Assembly: GCA_035307785.1 (NCBI GenBank)
Contig: DATGHS010000379.1
Span: 1 to 22,498 of the forward strand
Origin: DATGHS01 sp035307785
Lineage (GTDB): Bacteria; Planctomycetota; Planctomycetia; Gemmatales; Gemmataceae
Length of the DNA: 22,498 nt
Direction: 5' to 3'
Below, piece after piece: positions 1-6,971 of the stretch. The first letter of the stretch is position 1. Each line of letters opens with the position of its first letter. The notes under the pieces were generated by a model, which was given only the letters and a program-made list of their open reading frames with translations, ran no database searches and was not told the DNA's origin. The position numbers and the translations under genes were made by a program.

Positions 1-72
1 GGCTTTTTGTGGTTACGAGCCATATTGCTACCTCTCTTTTGGTGTAGCGCGGTCGAGTTAGAAGAAGTGTTC

Positions 73-93
73 GAAAGTGGTGACGCCACTTTC
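73..93. repeat. Small perfect hairpin upstream of the first kinase
   Basis: Eight-base arms GAAAGTGG (73-80) and CCACTTTC (86-93) are exact reverse complements around the loop TGACG. No T-run follows, so a rho-independent terminator is not obvious. It may be another dispersed repeat or the 3' hairpin of a gene lying before the window. The rest of 1-227 holds no gene I can support. Confidence 0.4.
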
Positions 94-129
94 CGTAAAC
101 CTAGTGCATTGGGCAATGCAGACCAGCCC

Positions 130-157
130 TTGATAAACGACAACACGAATTTATCAA
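130..157. promoter_or_regulatory. Inverted repeat, possible operator for the first kinase
   Basis: TTGATAAA (130-137) and TTTATCAA (150-157) are exact reverse complements separated by 12 bases, about one helical turn between half-sites. The centre lies about 85 bases before the kinase start. The AT-rich arms and spacing resemble a dimeric regulator site, but no -10/-35 pair could be placed confidently and no regulator gene is adjacent, so an operator role is inference. Confidence 0.25.
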
Positions 158-227
158 AAACAATCGAGAACGTGTCTTTTTTTCTTCGTGGGTAGCTACG
201 GGAATGGTTGGATGAGGAAGACATGTT

Positions 228-2315
228 ATGAGCGCGAGTCGCGTCGATGCCGCAATTGCCGAGTTTCTGCAAGCCGCCAAAGCGGGTTCACCCTTGGAAC
301 GCGAAGCCTGGCTCGCCAAATATCCCGACTTGCGCTCCGAGTTGGAAGGGTTCCTTAAAGACCAATCCGCTTTTCACCGCGTTTTCGAAACAATCGACCA
401 GAACGCAACCCTTCCTCCGCGCGAGGTGGTAGTCGCTAACGCTGCAATGACGCCGCGTTTCTTCGCTGATTACGAGCTGCTAGAGGAAATCGGTCGCGGT
501 GGCATGGGCGTAATCTGGAAGGCGCGGCAAATCAGCCTCAATCGGCCGGTAGCACTGAAAATGATCTTGGCCGGCCAGCTGGCGAGCGCGGCCGATGTGC
601 AACGCTTCAAAACGGAAGCCGAGGCCGCTGCCAATCTCGATCATTCGAGCATCCTGCCGATTTATGAAGTCGGCGAGCGCGACGGCCAGCATTACTTCAG
701 CATGAAGCTGATCGAAGGGGGCAGCCTGGCCGATGTAATCCGCAGCACTCCTTTCTCCCCGCGGGAGGAAAGGGATGGAGGTGATGGGGGCCTAACCGAA
801 CGCCACGCAGTCGAGATCTTGGTGCAGGTGGCACGAGCAATACATTTCGCCCATCAACGTGGCATTCTGCACCGTGATTTGAAGCCCGCGAATATCCTGC
901 TCGATCACGCCGGCATTCCGTACGTCACCGACTTTGGACTGGCGCGAAAAGTTGAAGGCGACAGCGCGCTGACACAGTCCGGGGCGATAGTTGGCACACC
1001 CAGTTACATGGCTCCGGAGCAGGCGCGGGCCGAGAAGGCGTTGTCCACGTCGGTCGATGTGTATTCCCTGGGAGCCATTCTGTACGAAATGCTGACCAGC
1101 CAACCGCCGTTTCGTGGGCCCACGGTCTTGGACACAGTGATGAAAGTCATCATGGACGAGCCGGCCGATCCGCGGACGCTGAATCCGGCAACCAACCGGG
1201 ATTTGGCGCTGATAGCGCTCAAGTGCCTGGCGAAGGATCCGGCGGGCCGTTACGAATCCGCGGCAAGCCTGGCCGATGAACTTGAGCGCTGGTTGCGCGG
1301 TGATCCACTAACCGTTCGCCCTTTGACGCTCCCGGAACTAGCTTGGCGCTGGGCGCGCAAAAACACCGCAGCGGCAGTCACCGTTCCGCTCATCGGAATC
1401 CTGTGGGGAGCATCGATGGGCCTGGCCGTGGTGGCGATCAGCGCGCCCAATGCCTATATCGTTCCGCCCAACATCAGCTGGCTCAATCCGCTCTGGTGGT
1501 ATGCGCGCGTTTCCGATGATCCCAATTTCCGGTGGGGGCTGCCAATTCTTGCCGGCGTTGTTACGTTCCTGGTCGCTTGGCTTATTCGATGGATCACCCG
1601 GCCAAAGAGTCAACGAATCGCTTTTGGATTTGCTGCCATATCGGCCTTAATTGCCATGCAAGTGGCCGGGCTGTTCATCGGTCCTTTCATCACGACGAAT
1701 ACTCAGACCGACCAGGTGCATCCGCTGGCAACCGAGGACGAATTGGCCGATTGGTTCTTTTTTCCGGAATATTTCGGCAACCGATTGCAGAAGAACTCAG
1801 ACCCTAACTATTTGGCGAAATACTTGCCAAGCAGTTCTCCATCCAAGATGGAACGCGACCAAGAAATTATGGCACTCCGGCGCAAGGCGCAGCGAACGAA
1901 TCGCATTTCAACCGCCTGGGTGGCGTCCAGTCTGGGAACTCTCTTCGGGGTCGTGTTTTTTCTGGGGTCGAGCATGTTTGGCATGTACGCGGCCGAAATC
2001 ATGCTCCGAAGCCGTCGTTCCCTCATCAGTCGTTGGACGTTGTATCTTCGCATCCATGGTATCGGCTTGCTGCTAACTTTTATTAGCGCGACTTACCTGA
2101 TGACAATGGTCCAATTCACGCGCAGTAACGCCAGTTTGCCGCCCTTTCTTCGCTTGGCCTATTGGACGTTTTTGGGCGCTGGCACAGGATATTTGATCAT
2201 TACGCATCGGTCGATCGCTCGTGATTGGAAATGGTGGAAATTCGAGTTGATTGCGCTCGCCTGGCTGCTGAGCGCCGCAGTGCTGCTGACAGCGATCATG
2301 TGGTGGTCGAGGTGA
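228..2315 (+). CDS. Membrane Ser/Thr protein kinase with 7-TM C-terminus
   Basis: Hanks-type kinase of 695 aa that should phosphorylate Ser/Thr on cytoplasmic partners. Residues 1-60 are a helical lead with the LAKYPDLRSELEGF-type segment common in planctomycete kinases. The kinase domain spans about 82-355: glycine loop GRGGMG (89-94), lysine K111, HRDLKPAN with D217 and N222, DFG at 235-237, and APEQ at 262-265. After it come about seven hydrophobic segments (385-405, 437-457, 467-489, 563-588, 607-630, 642-660, 672-692), with no WD40 or TPR repeats. The start is supported by GAGGAAG about 10 bases upstream. The alphaD-alphaE loop carries a hairpin-encoded stretch (about 174-189) that is 13 residues longer than in the kinase at 20480. 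All catalytic residues are present, so activity is expected. The 7-TM part may be a sensor, but its ligand is unknown. Confidence 0.93.
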   Translation: MSASRVDAAIAEFLQAAKAGSPLEREAWLAKYPDLRSELEGFLKDQSAFHRVFETIDQNATLPPREVVVANAAMTPRFFADYELLEEIGRGGMGVIWKARQISLNRPVALKMILAGQLASAADVQRFKTEAEAAANLDHSSILPIYEVGERDGQHYFSMKLIEGGSLADVIRSTPFSPREERDGGDGGLTERHAVEILVQVARAIHFAHQRGILHRDLKPANILLDHAGIPYVTDFGLARKVEGDSALTQSGAIVGTPSYMAPEQARAEKALSTSVDVYSLGAILYEMLTSQPPFRGPTVLDTVMKVIMDEPADPRTLNPATNRDLALIALKCLAKDPAGRYESAASLADELERWLRGDPLTVRPLTLPELAWRWARKNTAAAVTVPLIGILWGASMGLAVVAISAPNAYIVPPNISWLNPLWWYARVSDDPNFRWGLPILAGVVTFLVAWLIRWITRPKSQRIAFGFAAISALIAMQVAGLFIGPFITTNTQTDQVHPLATEDELADWFFFPEYFGNRLQKNSDPNYLAKYLPSSSPSKMERDQEIMALRRKAQRTNRISTAWVASSLGTLFGVVFFLGSSMFGMYAAEIMLRSRRSLISRWTLYLRIHGIGLLLTFISATYLMTMVQFTRSNASLPPFLRLAYWTFLGAGTGYLIITHRSIARDWKWWKFELIALAWLLSAAVLLTAIMWWSR
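747..794 (+). repeat. Hairpin-bearing in-frame insertion in the kinase domain
   Basis: Within the kinase gene, CCTTTC (750-755) pairs with GAAAGG (768-773) and TCCC (756-759) with GGGA (763-766), around the loop CGC with one bulged G. A purine-rich tail follows. The segment encodes TPFSPREERDGGDGGL (174-189), a polar, glycine-rich peptide unlike the rest of the domain. Aligned on the flanking SLADVI...ARAIHFAH and GLDEHL...ARAIHHAH blocks, this kinase is 13 residues longer here than the one at 20480. Purine/pyrimidine hairpins built on CTCCCCGCGGGAG are, from memory, frequent dispersed repeats in planctomycetes, but I could not search for copies. Confidence 0.5.
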
Positions 2316-2564
2316 TTTGTCCGGCGAGAAAGGCGAGTTGGCAAATTGTTTCAGCACAGACGGTGACAAAGCGGACTTGGCTAAAGATCGTCGAATTGTC
2401 CAGTTTTGGAGCGCCCCCCTCTCCGTCGCACACTCTTGCCTCCCACATGAACCGCCTCAGCACAACCTCTCCGGCTTTTTCGACCTATGCTTGCATGTCC
2501 AGCCGCGCTGAGCCGTTGATGGGCCGGCCTCAGAGCTGTCCTTGCATCATGCCGAGATATTTCC
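2316..2564. other. Intergenic gap after the first kinase, no gene seen
   Basis: This 249-base stretch has open frames in several registers, but none has a plausible ribosome site, coherent hydrophobic pattern or known motif. No strong terminator hairpin follows the kinase stop. The promoter of the gene at 2565 should lie here, but I cannot place it. Confidence 0.4.
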
Positions 2565-3230
2565 ATGATCTGCGTTCGCCGGTTCCTGCTCGCCGCCGTC
2601 CTGGCCACGTTAACCACCTCCGACGGCCTCGCGGGTGATGCCGAGAAGTGCTCCGTTTATTCGTCTGGCAATGTCGTGCAGTTTTTCAACATTGAATTGC
2701 GTGCCGAATTGAAGGTTACGCCGGATCAGGAGCGGAGCCTTAGCGGCAGCGAAGATCGGCGCAACGCCATCTCGCGGCAATACTATCAGGACCGAGACAA
2801 GATCTGGAATTCCAAGCTCTCCGAGCGCGAGAAAAACCCCAAGTTGCGCGCGCTCGATGTTCGTTATGTCGAAGACCTCTTCAGAATTTACAGCGAAACG
2901 CTCTGGCCGGCCCAGATGAAGCGGATGAAGCAAATTCTGCTGCAGATGCGCGGCATCGACATCTTCGACTACCCGGAAATTCGTTCGGCATTGAAGATTG
3001 GAGATAAGGAGGCAAAGGAACTCCACGCTGCCTGGGACAAATGGGCGGCCGAGAGGATGGTGCAATTGCGTGCCGACGTGGATGCGAAGAAGATCACGAA
3101 CCAAGAGGCCGCTCGCCTGGCCGGCTCAGCGGCGCGTAGTGTGCCCAGGAAAGTTCGGGAGTTGCTGAGCAGCGAACAGCAGAAGATACTCGAAGATTTG
3201 CTCGGCGAGAAATTCGTTTACAAGAAATGA
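2565..3230 (+). CDS. Secreted protein of unknown function
   Basis: A 221-aa protein that I do not recognise. It starts with a Sec-type signal peptide: RR at 5-6, a hydrophobic core at about 7-15, and likely cleavage near DGLAG (20-24). The mature part is highly charged and looks alpha-helical throughout, including a segment rich in Asp/Arg/Glu around 60-90 and LLSSEQQKILEDLLGEKF (200-217) at the C-terminus. Such secreted helical proteins ending in a SSEQ/LTPEQ-type segment recall the broad periplasmic Spy/CpxP-like style seen in planctomycetes, but this is only a resemblance. There are few cysteines and no catalytic motif. The start has only a weak GAGA ribosome site, though the signal peptide beginning here supports it. 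The gene ends at a bidirectional hairpin shared with the convergent sigma-factor gene. Confidence 0.75.
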   Translation: MICVRRFLLAAVLATLTTSDGLAGDAEKCSVYSSGNVVQFFNIELRAELKVTPDQERSLSGSEDRRNAISRQYYQDRDKIWNSKLSEREKNPKLRALDVRYVEDLFRIYSETLWPAQMKRMKQILLQMRGIDIFDYPEIRSALKIGDKEAKELHAAWDKWAAERMVQLRADVDAKKITNQEAARLAGSAARSVPRKVRELLSSEQQKILEDLLGEKFVYKK

Positions 3231-3232
3231 AA

Positions 3233-3256
3233 AGGTCGGGCTTTCCAGCCCGACCT
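3233..3256. terminator. Perfect hairpin between convergent genes
   Basis: AGGTCGGGCT (3233-3242) and AGCCCGACCT (3247-3256) form a perfect 10-bp stem with the loop TTCC. It starts three bases after the stop of the secreted-protein gene and ends eight bases before the sigma-factor stop, so it can serve both strands. There is no long T-run on either side. The same sequence may also be a dispersed repeat. Confidence 0.65.
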
Positions 3257-3264
3257 GCAGCCGT

Positions 3265-4878
3265 TTATTCCTCCACCGGCGTCTCTTCCTCTTCCTCTTC
3301 TTCGGCGAAGCCTTCGAGGCGCGAGCTGCGCACGGGCTGGCGGAGTTTCAACAGGCCGCGGGCTTCGATCTGGCGGATGCGTTCGCGGGTGATCCCGTAG
3401 ACCTTGGCCACTTCATCAAGCGTGCGCGGGTGGCCGTCGCGCAAGCCGAAGCGAAGCTCAATCACTTCCCGCTCGCGTGGGGCCAGAGAGCGCAGCACTT
3501 CCCCAATGCGCTCTTGCAATAAGTGATGATCGACGCGTTCGCCGGGATTGACGCAGGAGTGGTCGCTCAGGAATTCCTCGAGCGCCCGTTCGCCCTCGCC
3601 GCTGCCGCCGATCGGTTCGTGCAAGCTCACCGGATGCCGGCCGGCCAAACGCAGCGACCGTGTCTCTTCCGGCTTGATGCCGAGCGTGGCCGCGATCTCT
3701 TCATTCGTCGGCTCACGAGCCAGCACGAGTGCCAGTTCGCAGCGCACGCGCTCCATGGCGGCGAGCACGCCCACCTGGTGGCACGGCACGCGCACGGTGC
3801 GGGCATGGTCATGCAATGCCCGGGTGATGCCCTGGCGAATCCACCAGGTGGCATACGTGCCGAACTTGTAACCGAGGCGGTGTTCATATTTATCGACGGC
3901 CCGCATCAGACCGCGATTGCCTTCCTGAATGAGATCGGCAAACGGCAAGCCGCGGCCACGATAGCGCTTGGCAATGGATACCACTAGCCGCAGGTTGGCT
4001 TCGGCCAGCTCGCGGCGCGCTTTCTGGTAGATGCGCCGGCGCACTGCTTGCACGCGCACCAACATGCTGATTTCCCGCTGCGTGCCGCGAATCTCGATGA
4101 GCTTTTCGCGCAAGCGTTTGCTCTGCTTGGCACTTTCGCCCTTGAGGCCCGAAGCTTCAAGTCGGTGCACCAGTGCGGCCAGATCGCTGGCTTGAGCCTG
4201 CAGCTCGTCGCACCAGTGCTCCAGCAATTCCGTGCGCGGCGACAGTTCGGCCACCAGTTTCGTCATCTTGCGGATCAGCCGCCAGCGCTGTCGGCGGAGC
4301 TTGTAGCGCACATTGCGCCGCCCGGCCTGCAGATATTCGGCAAAGATCTTGTCTTCCTGGCGCAGCAGGCGCTTGAGCGTGGGCACATGATGCGGAATAC
4401 GCTTGAGAATCTGCTCGCGCGTAAGGTTCAGGCTGGTGATAGCATCGATGGTAGGATCGAGCGGCAGCGCGCCGGCCTGGACTTTTTCAAAAGTAGAAAC
4501 GACCCGCTGCAAGATGCGCACGCTGCACAAGGCCGCGTGACGGAAGCGCTCGCGGGTGAATTCGAGCCGTTCCGCCAGCGCCAGCTCTTGCTCGCGGTCT
4601 AGAAGCGGAATCGCGCCCATTTGCCGCAAATAGAGGCCCAGGGCGTCATCCGGTCCCGAAACCTCCTCGTCACGTGGGGCTTTTTCTTCTTCCTCTTCTT
4701 CCGGCAGATCGAGTTCTTCTTCTTCGAGTTCTTCGGCGGGCACAGTAGCTTCCGCGGCCTCCGGCGGCTTAGCCGGTGGCTTGCCCCGCGACAATGCCTT
4801 TTCCAAATCCGGCGCGGGCGGGGCAAGGTTAAGTCGGTTCCGCGATGCCGTCCTGGCCAGTTTGCTGTTCCGCTTCAT
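3265..4878 (-). CDS. RNA polymerase sigma-70 family factor, RpoD/group 2-like
   Basis: A 537-aa sigma factor that directs core RNA polymerase to promoters. Region 1.2 is at about 76-106 (DDALGLYLRQMGAIPLL). Region 2 is at about 287-358, with EANLRLVVSIAKRYRGRG, DLIQEGNRGLMRAVDKYEHR and the -10-reading YATWWIRQGITRAL. Region 3 is at about 365-445. Region 4 is at about 458-520, with the helix-turn-helix TLDEVAKVYGITRERIRQIE. Classical region 1.1 is missing and is replaced by an acidic run of Glu (49-66). A second Glu run lies at the C-terminus (526-533). About 180 charged residues (107-286) separate regions 1.2 and 2. Substitutions such as GNRGLM for the usual GNIGLM, and CHQ after VRVP, make a group 2 factor as likely as the primary sigma. 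The start has AGGT eight bases upstream. Confidence 0.92.
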   Translation of the reverse strand: MKRNSKLARTASRNRLNLAPPAPDLEKALSRGKPPAKPPEAAEATVPAEELEEEELDLPEEEEEEKAPRDEEVSGPDDALGLYLRQMGAIPLLDREQELALAERLEFTRERFRHAALCSVRILQRVVSTFEKVQAGALPLDPTIDAITSLNLTREQILKRIPHHVPTLKRLLRQEDKIFAEYLQAGRRNVRYKLRRQRWRLIRKMTKLVAELSPRTELLEHWCDELQAQASDLAALVHRLEASGLKGESAKQSKRLREKLIEIRGTQREISMLVRVQAVRRRIYQKARRELAEANLRLVVSIAKRYRGRGLPFADLIQEGNRGLMRAVDKYEHRLGYKFGTYATWWIRQGITRALHDHARTVRVPCHQVGVLAAMERVRCELALVLAREPTNEEIAATLGIKPEETRSLRLAGRHPVSLHEPIGGSGEGERALEEFLSDHSCVNPGERVDHHLLQERIGEVLRSLAPREREVIELRFGLRDGHPRTLDEVAKVYGITRERIRQIEARGLLKLRQPVRSSRLEGFAEEEEEEETPVEE

Positions 4879-5271
4879 TACGTTTACCTGGGTTCCGGAA
4901 TTTCCGTTGTCGGGCGCTTGGCGTGGGCCGCGCCGCTTGGTAGCCTGTTCCGCTGCTTCAGGGAAATGGCGTGGTCAGAAACAAGAACCGGCGGGTTGGC
5001 CTACATAGGTATTATACGAGATGGTCCAGCGAAGAAGCGGGATAATTTACAAAGAATGGTTCAAGTTTTCAGGAGATTCGGGTGGAAGGACCGGGTTAAA
5101 TCCGGGCGTGATTTTCGCCCCTGCAACCGGAAAAACCTGACTCTAACAGATTTTCGACTTAATACGCATCTTATTGTACAGCAATAATTTGCGGATTTCA
5201 TCTGAGCATGTTCCAGCGTGCCAAGCCGCCGACCGGCAAGTTGAAAAACGTGTCCACCATATAAGAGCTGC
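4879..5271. other. Intergenic region upstream of the sigma-factor gene
   Basis: A 393-base stretch with no supportable gene. It lies between two minus-strand genes and so holds the sigma-factor promoter and the 3' flank of the DUF1080 gene. Apart from a consensus -10 box (listed separately) it contains an AT-rich segment at about 5140-5200. No long inverted repeat is present here, unlike most gaps in this window. Confidence 0.5.
5011..5016 (-). promoter_or_regulatory. Possible -10 box of the sigma-factor gene
   Basis: On the minus strand the bases read TATAAT, an exact -10 consensus, about 133 bases before the sigma-factor start codon. No good -35 hexamer lies 16-19 bases upstream (the best is CGCTTC), and there is no TG extension. 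The match is supported mainly by its perfect hexamer and position and would imply a leader of roughly 125 bases. Confidence 0.35.
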
Positions 5272-6093
5272 TTACTTTGGTGCGGTCTTTAACGGATGCA
5301 ACTCGAATTTGCGAAAGAAGACTTCGAAGCCTTCGCATTGAAGCAGAATCTTACCGGCGGCCGGAAAAACATCGTAACATTCGTTCACGGTGGTGCCATT
5401 GACGATCACCTTGAGCCGCTTCCCGTCGGCAATGCATTCCATTTTTGTCCATTCGCCAAGGGGGCTCTCCACGTCATTTTTGCCACGCGTATCCAACAGT
5501 TCCTTGTAATCGGGGTCGTGCAGCGACCACCAGAGTTGACCCTTGGTGAAAGTCCGTGGTTCGCCGCCCGCTTTCCAGCGTGGCCGCTTGTCCGGACCGA
5601 TCACCGTGTTGGCCGTAAGCGAAACTGGAATCACCTGGCCCTTATCATCTTTGCCGCGAATGACGATGAGATCGCCCACGCAGCCCTGGGCCAACTGGCA
5701 TTCGATGCACGATGGCCAGGCGCCGCCGGCCCCACCATCGGGCCCCGTGGCGTGCAGCAGGACGCCGGAGTTGCGCACGTACTTCCGGCCATCGGTCCGT
5801 GTTCCCCACTTGTATTCGACCGACAAATGGTAATTCTCGTATTCCTTCTCCGTAGCCACGTAGCCATAACCTTCGCCGGAGACGTGGATCATGCCATCGT
5901 GGACCGTGAAGACTTTCTTCGGGTCCTCATGTCTGGAATCCTTGAGCCAGGTGTACAGGCCGGCGAGATCGCGGCCGTTAAACAGCACCATAACTGTCAT
6001 CGGCGTGACGGGCTTTGCCTTGGGCTCGTCGGCCATGATTGCAGCGGCGACGCTCAGGCAAATAGCGATGGCGGGAGTGTGGCGGGTGAGCAT
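5272..6093 (-). CDS. Secreted DUF1080 protein (3-keto-disaccharide hydrolase-like)
   Basis: A 273-aa protein with a signal peptide (1-21, hydrophobic AIAICLSVAAAIM, cleavage near MADE). The rest matches the DUF1080 pattern: LFNGRDLAGLYTW (37-49), VHDGMIHVSGEGYGYVAT (64-81), YENYHLSVEYKWG (85-97), NSGVLLHATGPDG (108-120) and IECQLAQGCVGDLIVI (130-145). This family has a concanavalin-like fold and is greatly expanded in planctomycetes. Some members act on 3-keto-glycosides, while many are uncharacterised, so the substrate here cannot be read from sequence. The length is close to that of a single-domain member. GAGGAG lies just upstream of the start. It is transcribed away from the ABC operon and shares its upstream region. 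Confidence 0.9.
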   Translation of the reverse strand: MLTRHTPAIAICLSVAAAIMADEPKAKPVTPMTVMVLFNGRDLAGLYTWLKDSRHEDPKKVFTVHDGMIHVSGEGYGYVATEKEYENYHLSVEYKWGTRTDGRKYVRNSGVLLHATGPDGGAGGAWPSCIECQLAQGCVGDLIVIRGKDDKGQVIPVSLTANTVIGPDKRPRWKAGGEPRTFTKGQLWWSLHDPDYKELLDTRGKNDVESPLGEWTKMECIADGKRLKVIVNGTTVNECYDVFPAAGKILLQCEGFEVFFRKFELHPLKTAPK

Positions 6094-6203
6094 AGGCGGC
6101 TCCTCGGATAATCGTCGTGGACATCGCCAATCCTAGCCTGACTTGTAACAAAAAGAAGAGGGTTGTTGCCGGTGACGATCTTGAAAATGACCGGCTACAA
6201 ATT

Positions 6204-6268
6204 ACGTGGGACAAGATTCCAATCTTGTCCGAGTTGTTGGCAGGCAAGATTGGAATCTTGTCCCGCGT
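6204..6268. repeat. 24-bp inverted repeat just upstream of the ABC operon
   Basis: GGGACAAGATTCCAATCTTG (6208-6227) and CAAGATTGGAATCTTGTCCC (6245-6264) are exact reverse complements. A U.G wobble and three more pairs extend the stem to 24 bp around a 17-base loop. Each arm is itself nearly palindromic around AAGATTCCAATCTT. The stem ends six bases before the ribosome site of the ATPase gene and lies between divergent genes, so it is not a normal terminator. Confidence 0.8.
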
Positions 6269-6284
6269 TCATCGGAGCGTCTGC

Positions 6285-6956
6285 GTGCTCATCGAAGTCG
6301 AGAACCTGAGTAAGACGTTCGGCAAGGCCGCAACCATTATTGCTGCGCTGCGCGGCGTTTCCTTCCAGGTAGCGCCGGGCGAGCGAATCGCGCTCCTGGG
6401 CAAGTCGGGCTCTGGTAAATCGACGCTGCTGCACTTGCTCGGTGGGCTGGATCGGCCTTCGAGCGGCCGCATTTGCGTGGGTGAGCGCAACCTGGCGGAA
6501 ATGGATTCGCGCGAACTGGCCCGGCACCGGCTGGCCACGGTGGGCATGATTTTCCAGTCTTTTCACCTGGTGCCGTCCCGCAATGCGCTCGAGAACGTGG
6601 AATTACCGATGCTCTTCGCGGGAATAGTGCCTCGGCAGCGCAAAGAAGCGGCCCGCCAAGCGCTCGCGGCCGTAGGCCTGGCCGAGCGCTGGAACCACCG
6701 GCCGGCCGAGCTTTCCGGCGGCGAACGGCAGCGCGTGGCCATTGCCCGCGCACTGGTCAATCATCCGGCCGTTCTCCTGGCTGACGAGCCGACGGGCAAC
6801 CTCGACAGCTTCACCTCGGCCGAGATCATGACCATGATCGACGACCATGTGAAAAAGCACGGCACCACCCTGATCATCGTCACGCATGACGAGGAAATCG
6901 CCCGCACGCATGCGAATCGAATTCTACGGCTCCAGGACGGGCAGCTGAAGAACTGA
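6285..6956 (+). CDS. ABC transporter ATPase, LolD/MacB type
   Basis: A 223-aa nucleotide-binding subunit that powers the permease encoded just downstream. Walker A GKSGSGKST is at 39-47, the Q-loop at FQSFHLVP (90-97), the signature LSGGERQR at 143-150, Walker B VLLADEPTG at 163-171 and the switch His at 201. ADEPTGNLD is typical of the LolD/MacB/FtsE group, which drives lipoprotein release, macrolide or peptide export, or cell-wall signalling instead of import. I chose GTG at 6285, with GGAG seven bases before it. The frame stays open back to 6117, but that would add 56 residues encoded by a palindromic repeat and would exceed the family's usual 220-235 aa. The stop is 15 bases before the permease start. 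Confidence 0.92.
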   Translation: MLIEVENLSKTFGKAATIIAALRGVSFQVAPGERIALLGKSGSGKSTLLHLLGGLDRPSSGRICVGERNLAEMDSRELARHRLATVGMIFQSFHLVPSRNALENVELPMLFAGIVPRQRKEAARQALAAVGLAERWNHRPAELSGGERQRVAIARALVNHPAVLLADEPTGNLDSFTSAEIMTMIDDHVKKHGTTLIIVTHDEEIARTHANRILRLQDGQLKN

Positions 6957-6971
6957 GATCGGAGACATCCA

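Noticed and set aside
1..195. Open frame from the window start to 195 on the plus strand, possibly the end of a gene
   Set aside because: It has no motif or coherent composition and crosses a palindromic hairpin and an operator-like repeat. Being open over 65 codons is weak evidence.
6117..6284. N-terminal extension of the ABC ATPase to ATG 6117
   Set aside because: The 56 extra residues come mostly from a 24-bp inverted repeat. GTG 6285 has a good ribosome site and gives the normal family length.
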